Assembly (NCBI GenBank): GCA_049446715.1
Contig: JBMTQX010000009.1
Coordinates: 1 to 64,000 of the forward strand
Reading direction: 5' to 3'
Length of the DNA stretch: 64,000 nucleotides
From: Eutrophocola sp049446715
Lineage (GTDB): Bacteria > Pseudomonadota > Gammaproteobacteria > Pseudomonadales > Pseudohongiellaceae
Shown here: positions 1 to 7,837 of the stretch, one piece after another
How positions within the stretch are numbered: position 1 is the first letter of the stretch
Layout: each line of letters opens with the position of its first letter
The notes under the pieces: generated by a model
Databases searched by the model: none
What the model was told of the DNA's origin: nothing
The model's input: the letters and a program-made list of their open reading frames with translations, nothing else
Program-made: the position numbers and the translations under genes

Positions 1-2
1 AC

Positions 3-908
3 CTTAGAAATAATTCTCTACAAAGCAGTCTGCAAGTGCCTACCTTTGGTGGCAATACGACTCGCACAGAGTTTGAAGTGTTGACTGGTGTACCATTTAT
101 GTCTTTAGGTACTGAGAATTATCCATATCTCTCGGTAGTTCATGACAAGATAAGTTCAATTCCGTGGTCTCTAAAAAGTCTAGGTTACCAAAATACAGTC
201 ATACACCCCAATAGAGATGGTATGTGGCAGCGTGATCGAGCTATGCCTTTATTGGGATTTGATGACTTTATAAGCCGAAAACATTTCATAAGACCGGAAA
301 CGGATGGCGTGTGGCCCTCTGATGCAGAGTTGTCGCGCCGTGTAATTCAAGAGCTTCAGTCTGATGAAGTGCCACAGTTTATCCTCGCAATCTCAATGGA
401 AGGTCATGGTCCCTTCCCAAAACGAAATGTACTCGATACGCAAAGACGTGATTCAATAGAGCCGCCTTTCGCGATGGACGATAAATCAGTAACTGAATGG
501 CGCGAATATATTTACCATGCAGAAAATGCTAGCAAGGCTATTTCAGAGCTGAAGCACTTTGTCGAACAACGTACAAGACCGACTCTAGTGGTATTCTTTG
601 GCGATCATCTACCCAGCCTTCCTAATGTGTTTAGGGAAGTAAAATTTTCCAACGGACAGAGTGCACCTCAGCAAAAAACACCTGCATTTGCTTTCTCTAA
701 CTATCCTATGAAGGTTGAGTGGGTTCCTAAAGCTAGTCACGAACTAGGAGTTTGGGCGCTTGAACTAGCTGGGCTTGTAATGCGGACGAATTTCAAAGAT
801 TTGGATAGAGCTCTTCAGACTCGTCAACAGAAAGGGGAATCCAAAGAACTCTCTGATGTACTTCGTGCACTACAGATTAAAGGTCTATACAGGTCTGTAG
901 ACGATTAA
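3..908 (+). CDS. Sulfatase-superfamily phosphoglycerol transferase-like protein, 5' end outside window
   Basis: The frame is open from the first bases of the window, so the gene begins outside it; the GTG at 36 is an internal valine. The visible ~301 residues match the catalytic half of the alkaline-phosphatase/sulfatase family that includes LtaS and MdoB, which transfer phosphoglycerol head groups outside the inner membrane. Visible motifs are GGNTTRTEFEVLTG, where the first Thr (codon 57-59) aligns with the LtaS nucleophile, SMEGHGPF, and FFGDHLPSLP, a metal-ligand Asp-His pair near the C terminus. Any N-terminal membrane segments would lie outside the window. Base composition is visibly A+T-richer than the core genes to the right, and the gene sits in a tRNA-Leu-linked island, so horizontal origin is likely. 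The exact substrate cannot be told. Confidence 0.8.
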   Translation, partial: LRNNSLQSSLQVPTFGGNTTRTEFEVLTGVPFMSLGTENYPYLSVVHDKISSIPWSLKSLGYQNTVIHPNRDGMWQRDRAMPLLGFDDFISRKHFIRPETDGVWPSDAELSRRVIQELQSDEVPQFILAISMEGHGPFPKRNVLDTQRRDSIEPPFAMDDKSVTEWREYIYHAENASKAISELKHFVEQRTRPTLVVFFGDHLPSLPNVFREVKFSNGQSAPQQKTPAFAFSNYPMKVEWVPKASHELGVWALELAGLVMRTNFKDLDRALQTRQQKGESKELSDVLRALQIKGLYRSVDD

Positions 909-1109
909 AATCGTTTCGAGTAAAAGCTTATTTGCTCAACATTGGAGAGCGAATTAGTTAACTTTATTTTTATAGTGCCTCTCCAAAAGCATCAGAGTGA
1001 GAGACGTTTCCCCGGTAACTCGTACCACGACTAGCGTGAGACTTCCTTTTAAACTATCGATGATGAGAGCTCGATATAGAGCGCAAGCGTTTTACAAAAA
1101 AATAGGTCA

Positions 1110-1955
1110 TCAAGGTGACCTGCCCCCTACATTGCTAACAGTAGTCATCTGGTTCAGTCCACCATGGTTGCGTAATATCTCTGTCATCTCTACCGGCGTT
1201 TTATAGCCTAGCATGGAGTGTGGCCGACATTCGTTATAGTCCTTTCGCCACTGGTTGATAATCACCCCGGCATGCTCCAGGGTGTGGAACCAGAGTTCAT
1301 TCAGGCATTCTTCCCTGAACTTGCCATTGAAGCTTTCGATCAAAGCATTCTGGGTGGGCTTGCCGGGTTGTATCAACTTCAGCTGCACACCATGTAGATA
1401 GGCCCATTGATCCAGTGCTCTGCCAGTAAACTCTGGTCCCTGGTCGGTTCTGACCGCCTTGGGGTAGCCTCGGAATCGGGCAACCTGATCCAGTATCCGG
1501 GCGAAATAATGGCCCGGGATGCCGAAGTCGGCAACCAGGTCCACAGCCTTTTTTGCACAGCCATCAACGACGGTCCATACCTTGATCCGCCGGCCAGTCA
1601 CTAGAGCATCCATAACAAAGTCCATCGACCAGACCTCGTTACGTTTGGCAGGCAGCGCTAAAGGCTCTCTCGGCACCATCACGCCCTTGCGCCGTTTACG
1701 TCGCTTTACCGCCAGTTCTGCGGCCCGGTACAGCCGATAAACCCGCTTGTGATTGACCTCAACCCCTTCACGCCGCAATAAGGCATGAATGCGCCGATAG
1801 CCGAATCGTCGTCGCTCCTGGGCTAGTTCTACAATCCGGGCTGATAACCCATCAGCCTGGTCTGGTAACCGGGACTGGTAGCGTAAGGTGCTTCGGTAAA
1901 CCCCCACCAGGGCGCAGGCTTGGCGTTCTGAAATAACTGTCAGTGATTGCATCAC
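1110..1955 (-). CDS. IS3-family transposase OrfB (rve integrase core)
   Basis: 281 residues, apparently intact. The N-terminal helix-turn-helix-like part has RRFGYRRIHALLRREG, followed by a retroviral-type integrase core. The DDE triad is visible as WSMDFV, RTDQGPEFTG and NALIESFNGKFREECL, with the usual spacing of about 35 residues between the second Asp and the Glu. The stop codon is supplied by DNA just outside the left IS end, which is unusual. In this family OrfB is normally made as an OrfAB fusion by -1 frameshifting. An A6G heptamer suited to that lies at the end of orfA (1991-1997). Confidence 0.9.
   Translation of the reverse strand: MMQSLTVISERQACALVGVYRSTLRYQSRLPDQADGLSARIVELAQERRRFGYRRIHALLRREGVEVNHKRVYRLYRAAELAVKRRKRRKGVMVPREPLALPAKRNEVWSMDFVMDALVTGRRIKVWTVVDGCAKKAVDLVADFGIPGHYFARILDQVARFRGYPKAVRTDQGPEFTGRALDQWAYLHGVQLKLIQPGKPTQNALIESFNGKFREECLNELWFHTLEHAGVIINQWRKDYNECRPHSMLGYKTPVEMTEILRNHGGLNQMTTVSNVGGRSP
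1116..1130 (+). repeat. IS3 left inverted repeat
   Basis: TGACCTGCCCCC followed by TAC. It pairs with the right end at 2303-2317 with one mismatch over the first 12 bases. The stop codon of orfB (1110-1112) lies just outside this end. Confidence 0.8.
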
Positions 1956-1984
1956 CTAGACAGCCTCTCGCTTGGCCTGTGAGG

Positions 1985-2255
1985 TCAATACTTTTTTCTT
2001 AGGGCTACTTCCAGGGCTTCTTTACCCAGCATGGTATCCGCCAGCAGTCTCTTCAGGAGCGCATTCTCTTCTTCCAGGGCCTTCAGCCGCTTGGCTTCCG
2101 ATACGTCCAAACCGCCGTACTTGCTGCGCCAGGTGTTCAATGACCCATCGCTGAAGCCGTAGATACGACATAGCTCCTTCACGGGAACACCCGACTCGGC
2201 TTTCCTCAAAAATTCCAATGATCTGCTCTTCGGTATAGCGCTTCATCATGTCCAC
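1985..2255 (-). pseudogene. IS3-family OrfA, frameshifted
   Basis: The frame opening at 2255 reads MKRYTEEQIIGIF and then diverges. The rest of the protein (LRKAESGVPVKELCRIYGF ... SKYGGLDVSEAKRLKALEEEN) continues in another frame to the stop at 1985. The two frames join at a run of five A on the plus strand (2208-2212); four would restore a single reading frame. OrfA supplies the DNA-binding helix-turn-helix and leucine zipper of the IS3 transposase, so this copy is probably not autonomous. A homopolymer sequencing error is the alternative. Confidence 0.75.
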
Positions 2256-2302
2256 TTTCCTCTTCTAAAGTGGACTTTATTAAGATCCGGCTGGTAGTCA
2301 AA

Positions 2303-2317
2303 ATTGGGGGCACGTCA
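2303..2317 (-). repeat. IS3 right inverted repeat
   Basis: Read on the minus strand it begins TGACGTGCCCCC, matching the left end. It abuts the truncated integrase, whose last native codon ends at 2319. Confidence 0.8.
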
Positions 2318-2537
2318 GTACAGCCATCTTCTTAAGTCTTAATCCAAGCCAATAGTCTTCAAGCTTAAATAGCAGGTTTTTGGAAGCTAACTCTGCTCTG
2401 TACCTAGATTTGGTGCGCAAGCAAACAACAACACGTGCCGTTGAGTAATGCTCTCGTAAGTCGTTAGGAACGACACGCGAAAAGTAATAAAAGGAGTCTT
2501 TGAGATAAGAAAAAGGAGGATGTTCTTTGCCTACCAC
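2318..2537 (-). pseudogene. Site-specific tyrosine integrase, N-terminal stump truncated by IS3
   Basis: About 73 native residues remain from a probable GTG at 2537. The motif YYFSRVVPNDLREHY is the N-terminal core-binding-type motif common in tRNA-targeting phage and island integrases, followed by TKSRYRAELASKNLLFKLEDYW. The reading frame runs into the IS right end at 2317 and stops at 2298 after six IS-encoded residues. The catalytic R-H-R-Y domain is absent and was not found on the other side of the IS. The gene sits 3' of and co-oriented with tRNA-Leu, the usual place of an island integrase beside attL or attR. The start codon is uncertain because no strong ribosome-binding site is seen. 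Confidence 0.75.
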
Positions 2538-2600
2538 GATGTCTACTTTAGCCCCAGTCTGTTGAAAAACACCGGGATTACAGAGGCTTATGGTTGAGGA

Positions 2601-2687
2601 TGGTGCCCAGGAGAGGACTTGAACCTCCACGACCTTTCGATCACTAGCACCTGAAGCTAGCGCGTCTACCAATTCCGCCACCTGGGC
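2601..2687 (-). tRNA. tRNA-Leu, anticodon CAG
   Basis: The minus strand folds as a class II tRNA of 87 nt including encoded CCA. The acceptor GCCCAGG pairs with CCTGGGC, followed by discriminator A and CCA. The anticodon stem CTAGC/GCTAG encloses loop TTCAGGT, giving anticodon CAG. The T arm has GGTTCAAGTCC, and the long variable arm is expected for leucine. The 3' end is the probable attachment site of the island to its left. Confidence 0.95.
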
Positions 2688-2725
2688 AAAGAGATGAGGA
2701 ATGTGCCAGTCGGCACGAGGGGCGC

Positions 2726-2754
2726 ACTTTACCCATGAAGCGGGAGACTGTCAA
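2726..2754 (-). promoter_or_regulatory. Sigma70 promoter of tRNA-Leu
   Basis: On the minus strand, -35 TTGACA (2754-2749) and -10 TAAAGT (2731-2726) are separated by exactly 17 bases. A G+C-rich discriminator follows, as in stringently controlled stable-RNA promoters. The mature tRNA 5' end lies about 40 bases downstream. Confidence 0.8.
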
Positions 2755-2819
2755 TATCAAGGAAGGATGCTCCCTCCCCCCATCTACAGGGAGTTTCAAG
2801 GCAATGTCCCTGCCCGGTA

Positions 2820-2902
2820 GTAGGTCGGCATAGCGCAGCGTTTGCCGACATGTTCGGCCTGGTGATGTCGGCAAACGGCCCGTTGGGCCTATGCCGACCT
2901 AC
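2820..2902. repeat. REP pair (BIME-like), family 1
   Basis: The plus-strand unit starts GTAG then GTCGGCATAGCGCAGCG and closes with TTTGCCGAC. A second unit faces it on the minus strand, starting at 2902 with GTAGGTCGGCATAGGCC. Both have the GTAG-plus-hairpin form of REP elements. The same unit recurs at seven other places in the window. Confidence 0.85.
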
Positions 2903-2948
2903 AGAGAGACGAGAAAGAGCCTGCAGCTCGATGCATCACCGCAAGCCC

Positions 2949-2979
2949 TTTATCGTTTTATCCTTTTATCCTTTTATCG
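2949..2979 (+). repeat. TTTATCC-type tail motif, also found beside another REP pair
   Basis: A run built from TTTATCG and TTTTATCC units lies 46 bases after the REP pair. Its 31 bases match positions 11079-11109 with only a few differences. That second copy forms the right end of the composite repeat at 10831-11113. A shorter version follows the REP at 24.8 kb (around 24868). Confidence 0.55.
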
Positions 2980-2983
2980 GCTT

Positions 2984-3718
2984 TTAGTACCAGGCACCCT
3001 CACGCACTTCGATGCCGTCATCGATCATGCTGGTAAACAGGACCAGGTCGCTGCCCCGGTAGTGGTACGGGTAAACGATGCCTGGGCGGAAGGCGTTGAT
3101 GGCGGAAGCGGCCTGGCTCTCGGTCATGGTATATGGCAGGTTGAAGCAGACGAAGGCCACATCGATGTCTTCCAGGTTACGCATTTCCGGGATGTCCTCG
3201 GTGTCGCCACTGATATAGACGCGGGTGCCGCCGAAGGTGACGACATAGCCATTGCCGCGCCCCTTGTCATGGAACTGCAGGCGGTCCTGCGTCAGGTTGT
3301 ACATGGGAATGGCTTCGATATTGATGCCCATCCGGTCAACGTTGTTGCCGTTGCCCAGCACGAACGTGTTGGCCTGCAGCGCGGCGGGCAGTTGTTCGTT
3401 GACGGCGACCGGGGCGATGATCCGGGCGTTACCGGCAATTCCCGTCAGGGTGGCGGCATCGAGATGGTCGCCATGGATATCCGTGATCAGGATCAGGTCG
3501 GGGCGCTGGATGCCGTCGTAGAGGGCGGCGCCGCCTACCGGGTCGACGTAGATGGTTTTGCCGTCCCATTCCATGACAAACGAGGCATGGGCGACCGGGT
3601 GAATGGTGAGGTTGCCGTTATTGGTAGACACGGTGCTGCCGGACAGGAACTGGGCCTGGGCAGTGGTGGCAAAGGCCCAGGCCAGCATCAAGCTGACGAT
3701 GGTGGATTTGAATTTCAT
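2984..3718 (-). CDS. Exported MBL-fold metallohydrolase (UlaG-like)
   Basis: 244 residues. Residues 1-22 form a Sec signal peptide ending TAQAQ, so the protein is probably periplasmic. The metallo-beta-lactamase fold is shown by HASFVMEWDGKTIYVDPVG at the start, the zinc motif DIHGDHLD (residues about 79-86), and the later ligands YISGDTED and PYHYRG. The order matches the UlaG/UPF0173 branch rather than true beta-lactamases. It may act as a hydrolase of phosphoester or lactone substrates, but none can be assigned. It is monocistronic, between tRNA-Leu and the divergent rnr. Its 3' end lies against the TTTATCC repeat. Confidence 0.8.
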   Translation of the reverse strand: MKFKSTIVSLMLAWAFATTAQAQFLSGSTVSTNNGNLTIHPVAHASFVMEWDGKTIYVDPVGGAALYDGIQRPDLILITDIHGDHLDAATLTGIAGNARIIAPVAVNEQLPAALQANTFVLGNGNNVDRMGINIEAIPMYNLTQDRLQFHDKGRGNGYVVTFGGTRVYISGDTEDIPEMRNLEDIDVAFVCFNLPYTMTESQAASAINAFRPGIVYPYHYRGSDLVLFTSMIDDGIEVREGAWY

Positions 3719-3834
3719 GGTTTACCCCTTATATATCTGCAAGACATGCGACAAAGACCCCAAAGCCTAATCCTGCCCTGTCGGCGCGTCAATGCGCACG
3801 GGGTTTCCCTTCAGGACAGCGCCCGCAAGCTTTC

Positions 3835-3905
3835 GCCGTTGAAGCCGCTCCTAACCGCTGTAGGGTTCCTTTATCGGTATCTGTTCGCGGCTGAACCCGC
3901 TCCTG
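3835..3905. repeat. REP-like palindromes, family 2 (degenerate copies)
   Basis: Two short palindromes lie between the MBL gene and rnr: GTTGAAGCCGCTCCTAAC at about 3838-3855 and CGCGGCTGAACCCGCTCC at about 3885-3902. Their minus strands read GGAGCGGCTTCAAC and GGAGCGGGTTCAGCCGCG, close to the GTAG-headed palindromes at 22749-22884. The head tetranucleotides are degenerate here. Confidence 0.5.
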
Positions 3906-3998
3906 CGGCATGGCATCTGCCATGATTTCCGCAAACATTCCTATTTACACCGCCTTGCAGGTGTATACTGCCCTCAACACCTTACTATCAGGCACTTA

Positions 3999-6467
3999 AT
4001 GTCCAAACGTAAAACCATAGTCGACCCCCACGCTCGCCGGGAGGCTGACCGCTACGCCAATCCCATCCCCAGCCGGGAATACATTCTTGACCACCTCGAA
4101 CAACGCGGTGAGCCCGCCCAGTTCAATGTCCTGTGCCGCGAATTGCAGCTCGACGATCATGAAGCCTGCGATGCCCTTGGCAAACGCCTGAACGCGATGT
4201 GCCGTGACGGACAGCTGATCTGCAGCCGTGCCGGCACCTACGGCCTGGTAAACAAGATGGCCCTGATCAAGGGCTATGTCATCGGGAACAAGGACGGCTT
4301 CGGCTTCCTGGTGCCCGAAGATGGCAGCGGCGACCTCTACCTGGGGCCGCGCCAGATGCAGAAAGTCTTTGATGGCGACACCGTGCTGGCCCGCGTGGCT
4401 GGCGTTGACCGCCGTGGCCGCAAGGAAGGCAAGATTGTCGAGATCCTGCAGCGCAAGAGCACACGCCTGGTCGGACGCTATTACAAGGAAGCCGGCGCCG
4501 GTTTGGTAGTACCGCACAACAAGCGCATCTCCCAGGAAATCCTGGTCGCGAAGAAACAAAGCAAGGGCGCCAAAGACGGCGACTTTGTCATGGTCGAGGT
4601 CACCCGTTTTCCGGAAGGCCATCGCAAGGCCACCGGCGAAGTCGTGGAAGTGCTCGGCGATGTCTCGACCCCCGGCATGGAAATCGATGTCGCCCTGCGC
4701 TCGCACAACATTCCCCACGAATGGCCAGCCGGTTTTGACAAAGCCATGGCTGCGCTGCCAGATGCTCCCGATAACAGTGAGACCCGGCACCGTATCGATT
4801 ACCGCGACCTGCCTTTTGTCACTATCGATGGCGAGGATGCCAAGGATTTCGACGACGCAGTGTACTGCGAACGCCACGATAAGGGCTTCACCCTGTATGT
4901 CGCCATCGCCGATGTGTCCCATTACGTCCAGGTAGGCACCGCACTGGACCAGGAAGCGCGCAACCGCGGCACGTCGGTGTATTTCCCGGGTCACGTGGTG
5001 CCGATGCTGCCGGAAAAACTCTCCAACGGCCTGTGTTCACTACGCCCGCTGGAAGACCGCCTGGTCATGGTGTGCCGCATGCAGATCAATGCCCAGGGCG
5101 ATATTACCAATTACGATTTTTCCGAAGGCGTCATTTACTCCCACGCCCGCCTTACCTATACCGAGGTTGCCGCCCTCGTGCAGGCACCGGGCAACGACAG
5201 CCAGACCAACATCCAGCAGCGCCTGAAAGACAAGTACGCCCCGCTGGTGGATGACCTCGACACGCTGTACACGCTCTACAAGATCCTGCACCAGGCGCGG
5301 GAAAAACGCGGCGCGCTGGATTTTGAATCTGTGGAAACGCGTATCGTGTTTACCGAGGACCGCAAGCTGGCGGAGATCCTGGAAGTGGAGCGCAACGATG
5401 CCCACCGCCTGATCGAGGAATGCATGCTGTGCGCCAACGTCTGTGCCGCCGAACTGTTGCTCGAACTGAAACAGCCCGCGCTATACCGCGTGCATGCGGG
5501 GCCCAATGAAGAAAAGGTGGAGAACCTCTACGACTTCCTGCGCGGCATCGGCATTGGCCTGGCCCGCAAGGACAATCCCACCACCACGGATTTCCAGACC
5601 ATTCTCAAGCGCCTAGCCGACCGGCCCGACCGCCTAATCCTGCAGACCATCGTCATCCGCTCACTGATGCAGGCGGTTTATGCGCCCGACAACATCGGCC
5701 ACTTTGGTCTCGGCTTTGGTGCCTATACCCATTTCACATCACCGATCCGGCGCTACCCCGACCTAATGGTGCACCGGGCCATTCGCTACCAGATCCGCAA
5801 CAAGAAGAACAAGCACCTGCGCCAGGCCCCCGGGTCCAGGGCATTGGCAAAGAAGGATATCTACCCCTACACCCTGCCGGAACTGGATGACCTGGGCGGC
5901 CTGCTCTCCTCGGCCGAGCGCCGTGCCGATGCCGCCAGCTATGACGTCATCGATTGGCTCAAGTGTGAATACATCCAGCAGCACATCGGCGATGCCTTTG
6001 ATGGCACCGTCATGTCGGTGACCAACTTCGGCGTCTTCGTGGAGCTCGATGACATTCATATCGAAGGCCTGATTCATGTCACGGCACTGCGCAACGACTA
6101 TTACCATTTCGATCCGGTGGCCCACAGCCTGACCGGCGAGCGCACCGGCGAGAGCTTTCACCTGGGCGACCGCGTGCATGTGCAGGTTTCCCGTGTCGAT
6201 ATGGACGATCACAAGATCGACCTGCAGTTGTTGCAGGTACTGCAGAAGAACCGCAGTTCAGCGCCGGTGCCTCAGCGCGAGCGCGGGGATGGCAGCAAAC
6301 GGGGCGTCCGAAAAAAGCAAGCGGGCAAGAAAAAACCGGCTAACAACCAGAAAGCGGCCAGCACCGGCAAAGCCAAGACCAAGGCCGATGCGCCGGGAAA
6401 AGCCGCCAAGGGATCCAAGCGGGGCAACCGCCGCAGTAGAAGCAGAAGCAAGAACAGCAGTAGTTAA
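3999..6467 (+). CDS. rnr: Ribonuclease R
   Basis: 822 residues, normal for RNase R, a 3'-5' hydrolytic exoribonuclease that degrades structured RNA. Order: a winged-helix region (residues 20-85), cold-shock OB domains (GYVIGNKDGFGFLVPED near 90), the RNB catalytic domain with DAKDFDDAVYCE supplying the metal-binding aspartates, an S1 domain (DAFDGTVMSVTNFGVFVELD, residues about 663-682), and a long Lys/Arg/Ser-rich tail that helps bind structured RNA. ATG 3999 fits the family start; a -10-like TATACT lies at 3964-3969. rlmB begins four bases after the stop, so the two are co-transcribed, as in many gammaproteobacteria. Confidence 0.97.
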   Translation: MSKRKTIVDPHARREADRYANPIPSREYILDHLEQRGEPAQFNVLCRELQLDDHEACDALGKRLNAMCRDGQLICSRAGTYGLVNKMALIKGYVIGNKDGFGFLVPEDGSGDLYLGPRQMQKVFDGDTVLARVAGVDRRGRKEGKIVEILQRKSTRLVGRYYKEAGAGLVVPHNKRISQEILVAKKQSKGAKDGDFVMVEVTRFPEGHRKATGEVVEVLGDVSTPGMEIDVALRSHNIPHEWPAGFDKAMAALPDAPDNSETRHRIDYRDLPFVTIDGEDAKDFDDAVYCERHDKGFTLYVAIADVSHYVQVGTALDQEARNRGTSVYFPGHVVPMLPEKLSNGLCSLRPLEDRLVMVCRMQINAQGDITNYDFSEGVIYSHARLTYTEVAALVQAPGNDSQTNIQQRLKDKYAPLVDDLDTLYTLYKILHQAREKRGALDFESVETRIVFTEDRKLAEILEVERNDAHRLIEECMLCANVCAAELLLELKQPALYRVHAGPNEEKVENLYDFLRGIGIGLARKDNPTTTDFQTILKRLADRPDRLILQTIVIRSLMQAVYAPDNIGHFGLGFGAYTHFTSPIRRYPDLMVHRAIRYQIRNKKNKHLRQAPGSRALAKKDIYPYTLPELDDLGGLLSSAERRADAASYDVIDWLKCEYIQQHIGDAFDGTVMSVTNFGVFVELDDIHIEGLIHVTALRNDYYHFDPVAHSLTGERTGESFHLGDRVHVQVSRVDMDDHKIDLQLLQVLQKNRSSAPVPQRERGDGSKRGVRKKQAGKKKPANNQKAASTGKAKTKADAPGKAAKGSKRGNRRSRSRSKNSSS

Positions 6468-6471
6468 TACA

Positions 6472-7212
6472 ATGAGCCAGTCAGAACAGGTTTATGGCAT
6501 CCATGCCGTCAGCAGCCTGCTGAACCACCAGGCCGACAGTGTCGAGCGTCTGCTCGTTCTGGCCGGGCGTAAGGACAAACGGCTGCAATCATTGCTCGAC
6601 AAGGCCGCCAGCAAGGGCATTTCCGTAAGTGAATGTTCGCGCCAGGAACTCGACCAGCAATGTCCGCATACCCATCAGGGCATAGTCGCCTTCAGCCGTG
6701 CCAGCAGCCGCGAGTTGCATGAACAGGATCTGGATGCTCTCTTGGAAAACCTGGACGGACCACCCTTCCTCTTGATTCTCGATGGCGTGACCGACCCACA
6801 CAATCTCGGCGCCTGCCTGCGCAGCGCTGAAGCCGCCGGGGTCAGTGCAGTCATCGTGCCCAAGGACAATGCCGTGCAGCTCAACGCCACTGTGCGCAAG
6901 GTCGCGTGCGGTGCTGCCGAGATCGTGCCCTTTGTCAGCGTCACCAACCTGGCACGCACGCTGGAAGCCCTCAAGGCCCGAGGCATCTGGCTTTTCGGCG
7001 CCGCCGGGGAAGCACCGCAATCACTGTACCAGGCCGATCTCAAAGGACCTGTCGCGATTGTTATGGGTTCCGAAGGCAAAGGCCTGCGCCGCCTGACCCG
7101 CGAACATTGCGATACGCTGATATCGATTCCCATGGCAGGCGAAGTCAGCAGCCTGAATGTGTCGGTCTCGACCGGCATATGTTTGTTCGAGGCCGTACGC
7201 CAGCGGCGATAG
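6472..7212 (+). CDS. rlmB: 23S rRNA (guanosine-2'-O-)-methyltransferase RlmB
   Basis: 246 residues. RlmB methylates the 2'-OH of G2251 in the 23S rRNA peptidyl-transferase loop using SAM. The N-terminal substrate-binding domain begins VYGIHAVSSLL. The C-terminal SPOUT knot shows NLGACLRSAEAAG, GSEGKGLRRL and IPMAGEVSSLNVSVS, the three family motifs. ATG 6472 is chosen because the conserved N terminus begins there; the frame is open further upstream but overlaps the rnr tail. It follows rnr closely and is followed by two REP pairs, not by rpsF as is common. Confidence 0.97.
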   Translation: MSQSEQVYGIHAVSSLLNHQADSVERLLVLAGRKDKRLQSLLDKAASKGISVSECSRQELDQQCPHTHQGIVAFSRASSRELHEQDLDALLENLDGPPFLLILDGVTDPHNLGACLRSAEAAGVSAVIVPKDNAVQLNATVRKVACGAAEIVPFVSVTNLARTLEALKARGIWLFGAAGEAPQSLYQADLKGPVAIVMGSEGKGLRRLTREHCDTLISIPMAGEVSSLNVSVSTGICLFEAVRQRR

Positions 7213-7242
7213 TTGGCCCGCTGACACAATGCCGATCCGTGT

Positions 7243-7345
7243 GTAGGTCGGATCAGCGCAGCGCCATCCGACGTTTTACACCCATTAACATCCGATCGAC
7301 ATAATCTTTTCGTTGGATGACGGCCTGTGGCCTTATATGACCTAC
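7243..7345. repeat. REP pair, family 1, divergent copy
   Basis: The plus unit has GTAG followed by GTCGGAT ... ATCCGAC. Both arms differ from the standard GTCGGCA ... TGCCGAC yet still pair. The opposite unit ends TGACCTAC at 7345 and is more degenerate. The pair lies just after rlmB and 21 bases before another REP pair. Confidence 0.65.
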
Positions 7346-7366
7346 CATCATCGATGGCTTGGCCTC

Positions 7367-7465
7367 GTAGGTCGGCATAGCGTAGCGTTTGCCGGCATTG
7401 TCATAACAACATCTGATCAACCCCCGGCATGCCTTGTCGGCTAGCGCTGCGCTATGCCGACCTAC
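7367..7465. repeat. REP pair, family 1
   Basis: GTAGGTCGGCATAGCGTAGCG opens the plus unit, which closes TTTGCCGGC with one mismatch. The facing unit ends GCTATGCCGACCTAC at 7465. With the preceding pair it fills the gap of about 350 bases between rlmB and higB; I see no gene in that gap. Confidence 0.8.
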
Positions 7466-7558
7466 TGCCTTTGCCGGGCAAATCACCATTTCATTCCAAC
7501 ACTGAAGCCAGAATCCCATTACCGGCAGAGTGTGCTGCGCAACACGCAACATCTGGCT

Positions 7559-7837
7559 ATGATCAAATCTTTCGAACACAAAGGTCTGGCGCTGTTTTTC
7601 CGGACGGAAAACATGCAAGACATTAACCCGGCACTTAGTGAAAGACTGAAATTACAATTAGCAGCGTTGGATACAGTCCGCCGAATGAAGCACCTGAATA
7701 TCAGGAACTACAGGCTGCATCAGCTTAAAGGCAATCGACAGAGTGTCTGGTCCATCAAGGTAACGGCCAACTGGCCCTTAACCTTCGAGTTTACTGATGG
7801 GCATGTCCACATACTGGATTACGAGGATTACCACTGA
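7559..7837 (+). CDS. higB: HigB-type toxin, RelE superfamily
   Basis: 92 residues. HigB toxins are ribosome-dependent mRNA endonucleases. The family signature is clear: MIKSFEHKGLALFF at the start, LNIRNYRLHQLKG in the middle, and WSIKVTANWPLTFEF ... HILDYEDYH at the end. The family usually has R in the position of the L in NWRITFEF, so activity may be altered. ATG 7559 matches the family N terminus. Its stop overlaps the higA start by one base, giving the toxin-first order typical of higBA. The pair is flanked by REP elements on both sides and separates rlmB from rpsF. Confidence 0.92.
   Translation: MIKSFEHKGLALFFRTENMQDINPALSERLKLQLAALDTVRRMKHLNIRNYRLHQLKGNRQSVWSIKVTANWPLTFEFTDGHVHILDYEDYH

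Larger units (their letters stand above)
1116..2317 (-). mobile_element. IS3-family insertion sequence (about 1.2 kb)
   Basis: Two inverted ends define the element: TGACCTGCCCCC on the left and, read inward on the minus strand, TGACGTGCCCCC on the right, so the IS has the 5'-TG...CA-3' ends typical of IS3. Inside are orfA and a DDE-type orfB on the minus strand. Length, two-ORF layout and end sequences fit IS3 (IS51/IS407-like group). No 3-5 bp target duplication is visible: the left flank reads AAGG and the right flank GTAC. The insertion truncates an integrase gene. Confidence 0.88.

Noticed and set aside
2891..3925. Long plus-strand open frame antisense to the MBL gene
   Set aside because: Its sequence shows no family and it lies over a well-supported minus-strand gene; a shadow of G+C-rich codon use.
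3944..3969. Full sigma70 promoter for rnr (TTTACA ... TATACT)
   Set aside because: The -10 is good but the spacing to TTTACA is only 14 bases, so I only mention the -10 in the rnr entry.
3996..4994. Long minus-strand frame within rnr
   Set aside because: It mirrors the codon pattern of rnr on the opposite strand and shows no known domain.
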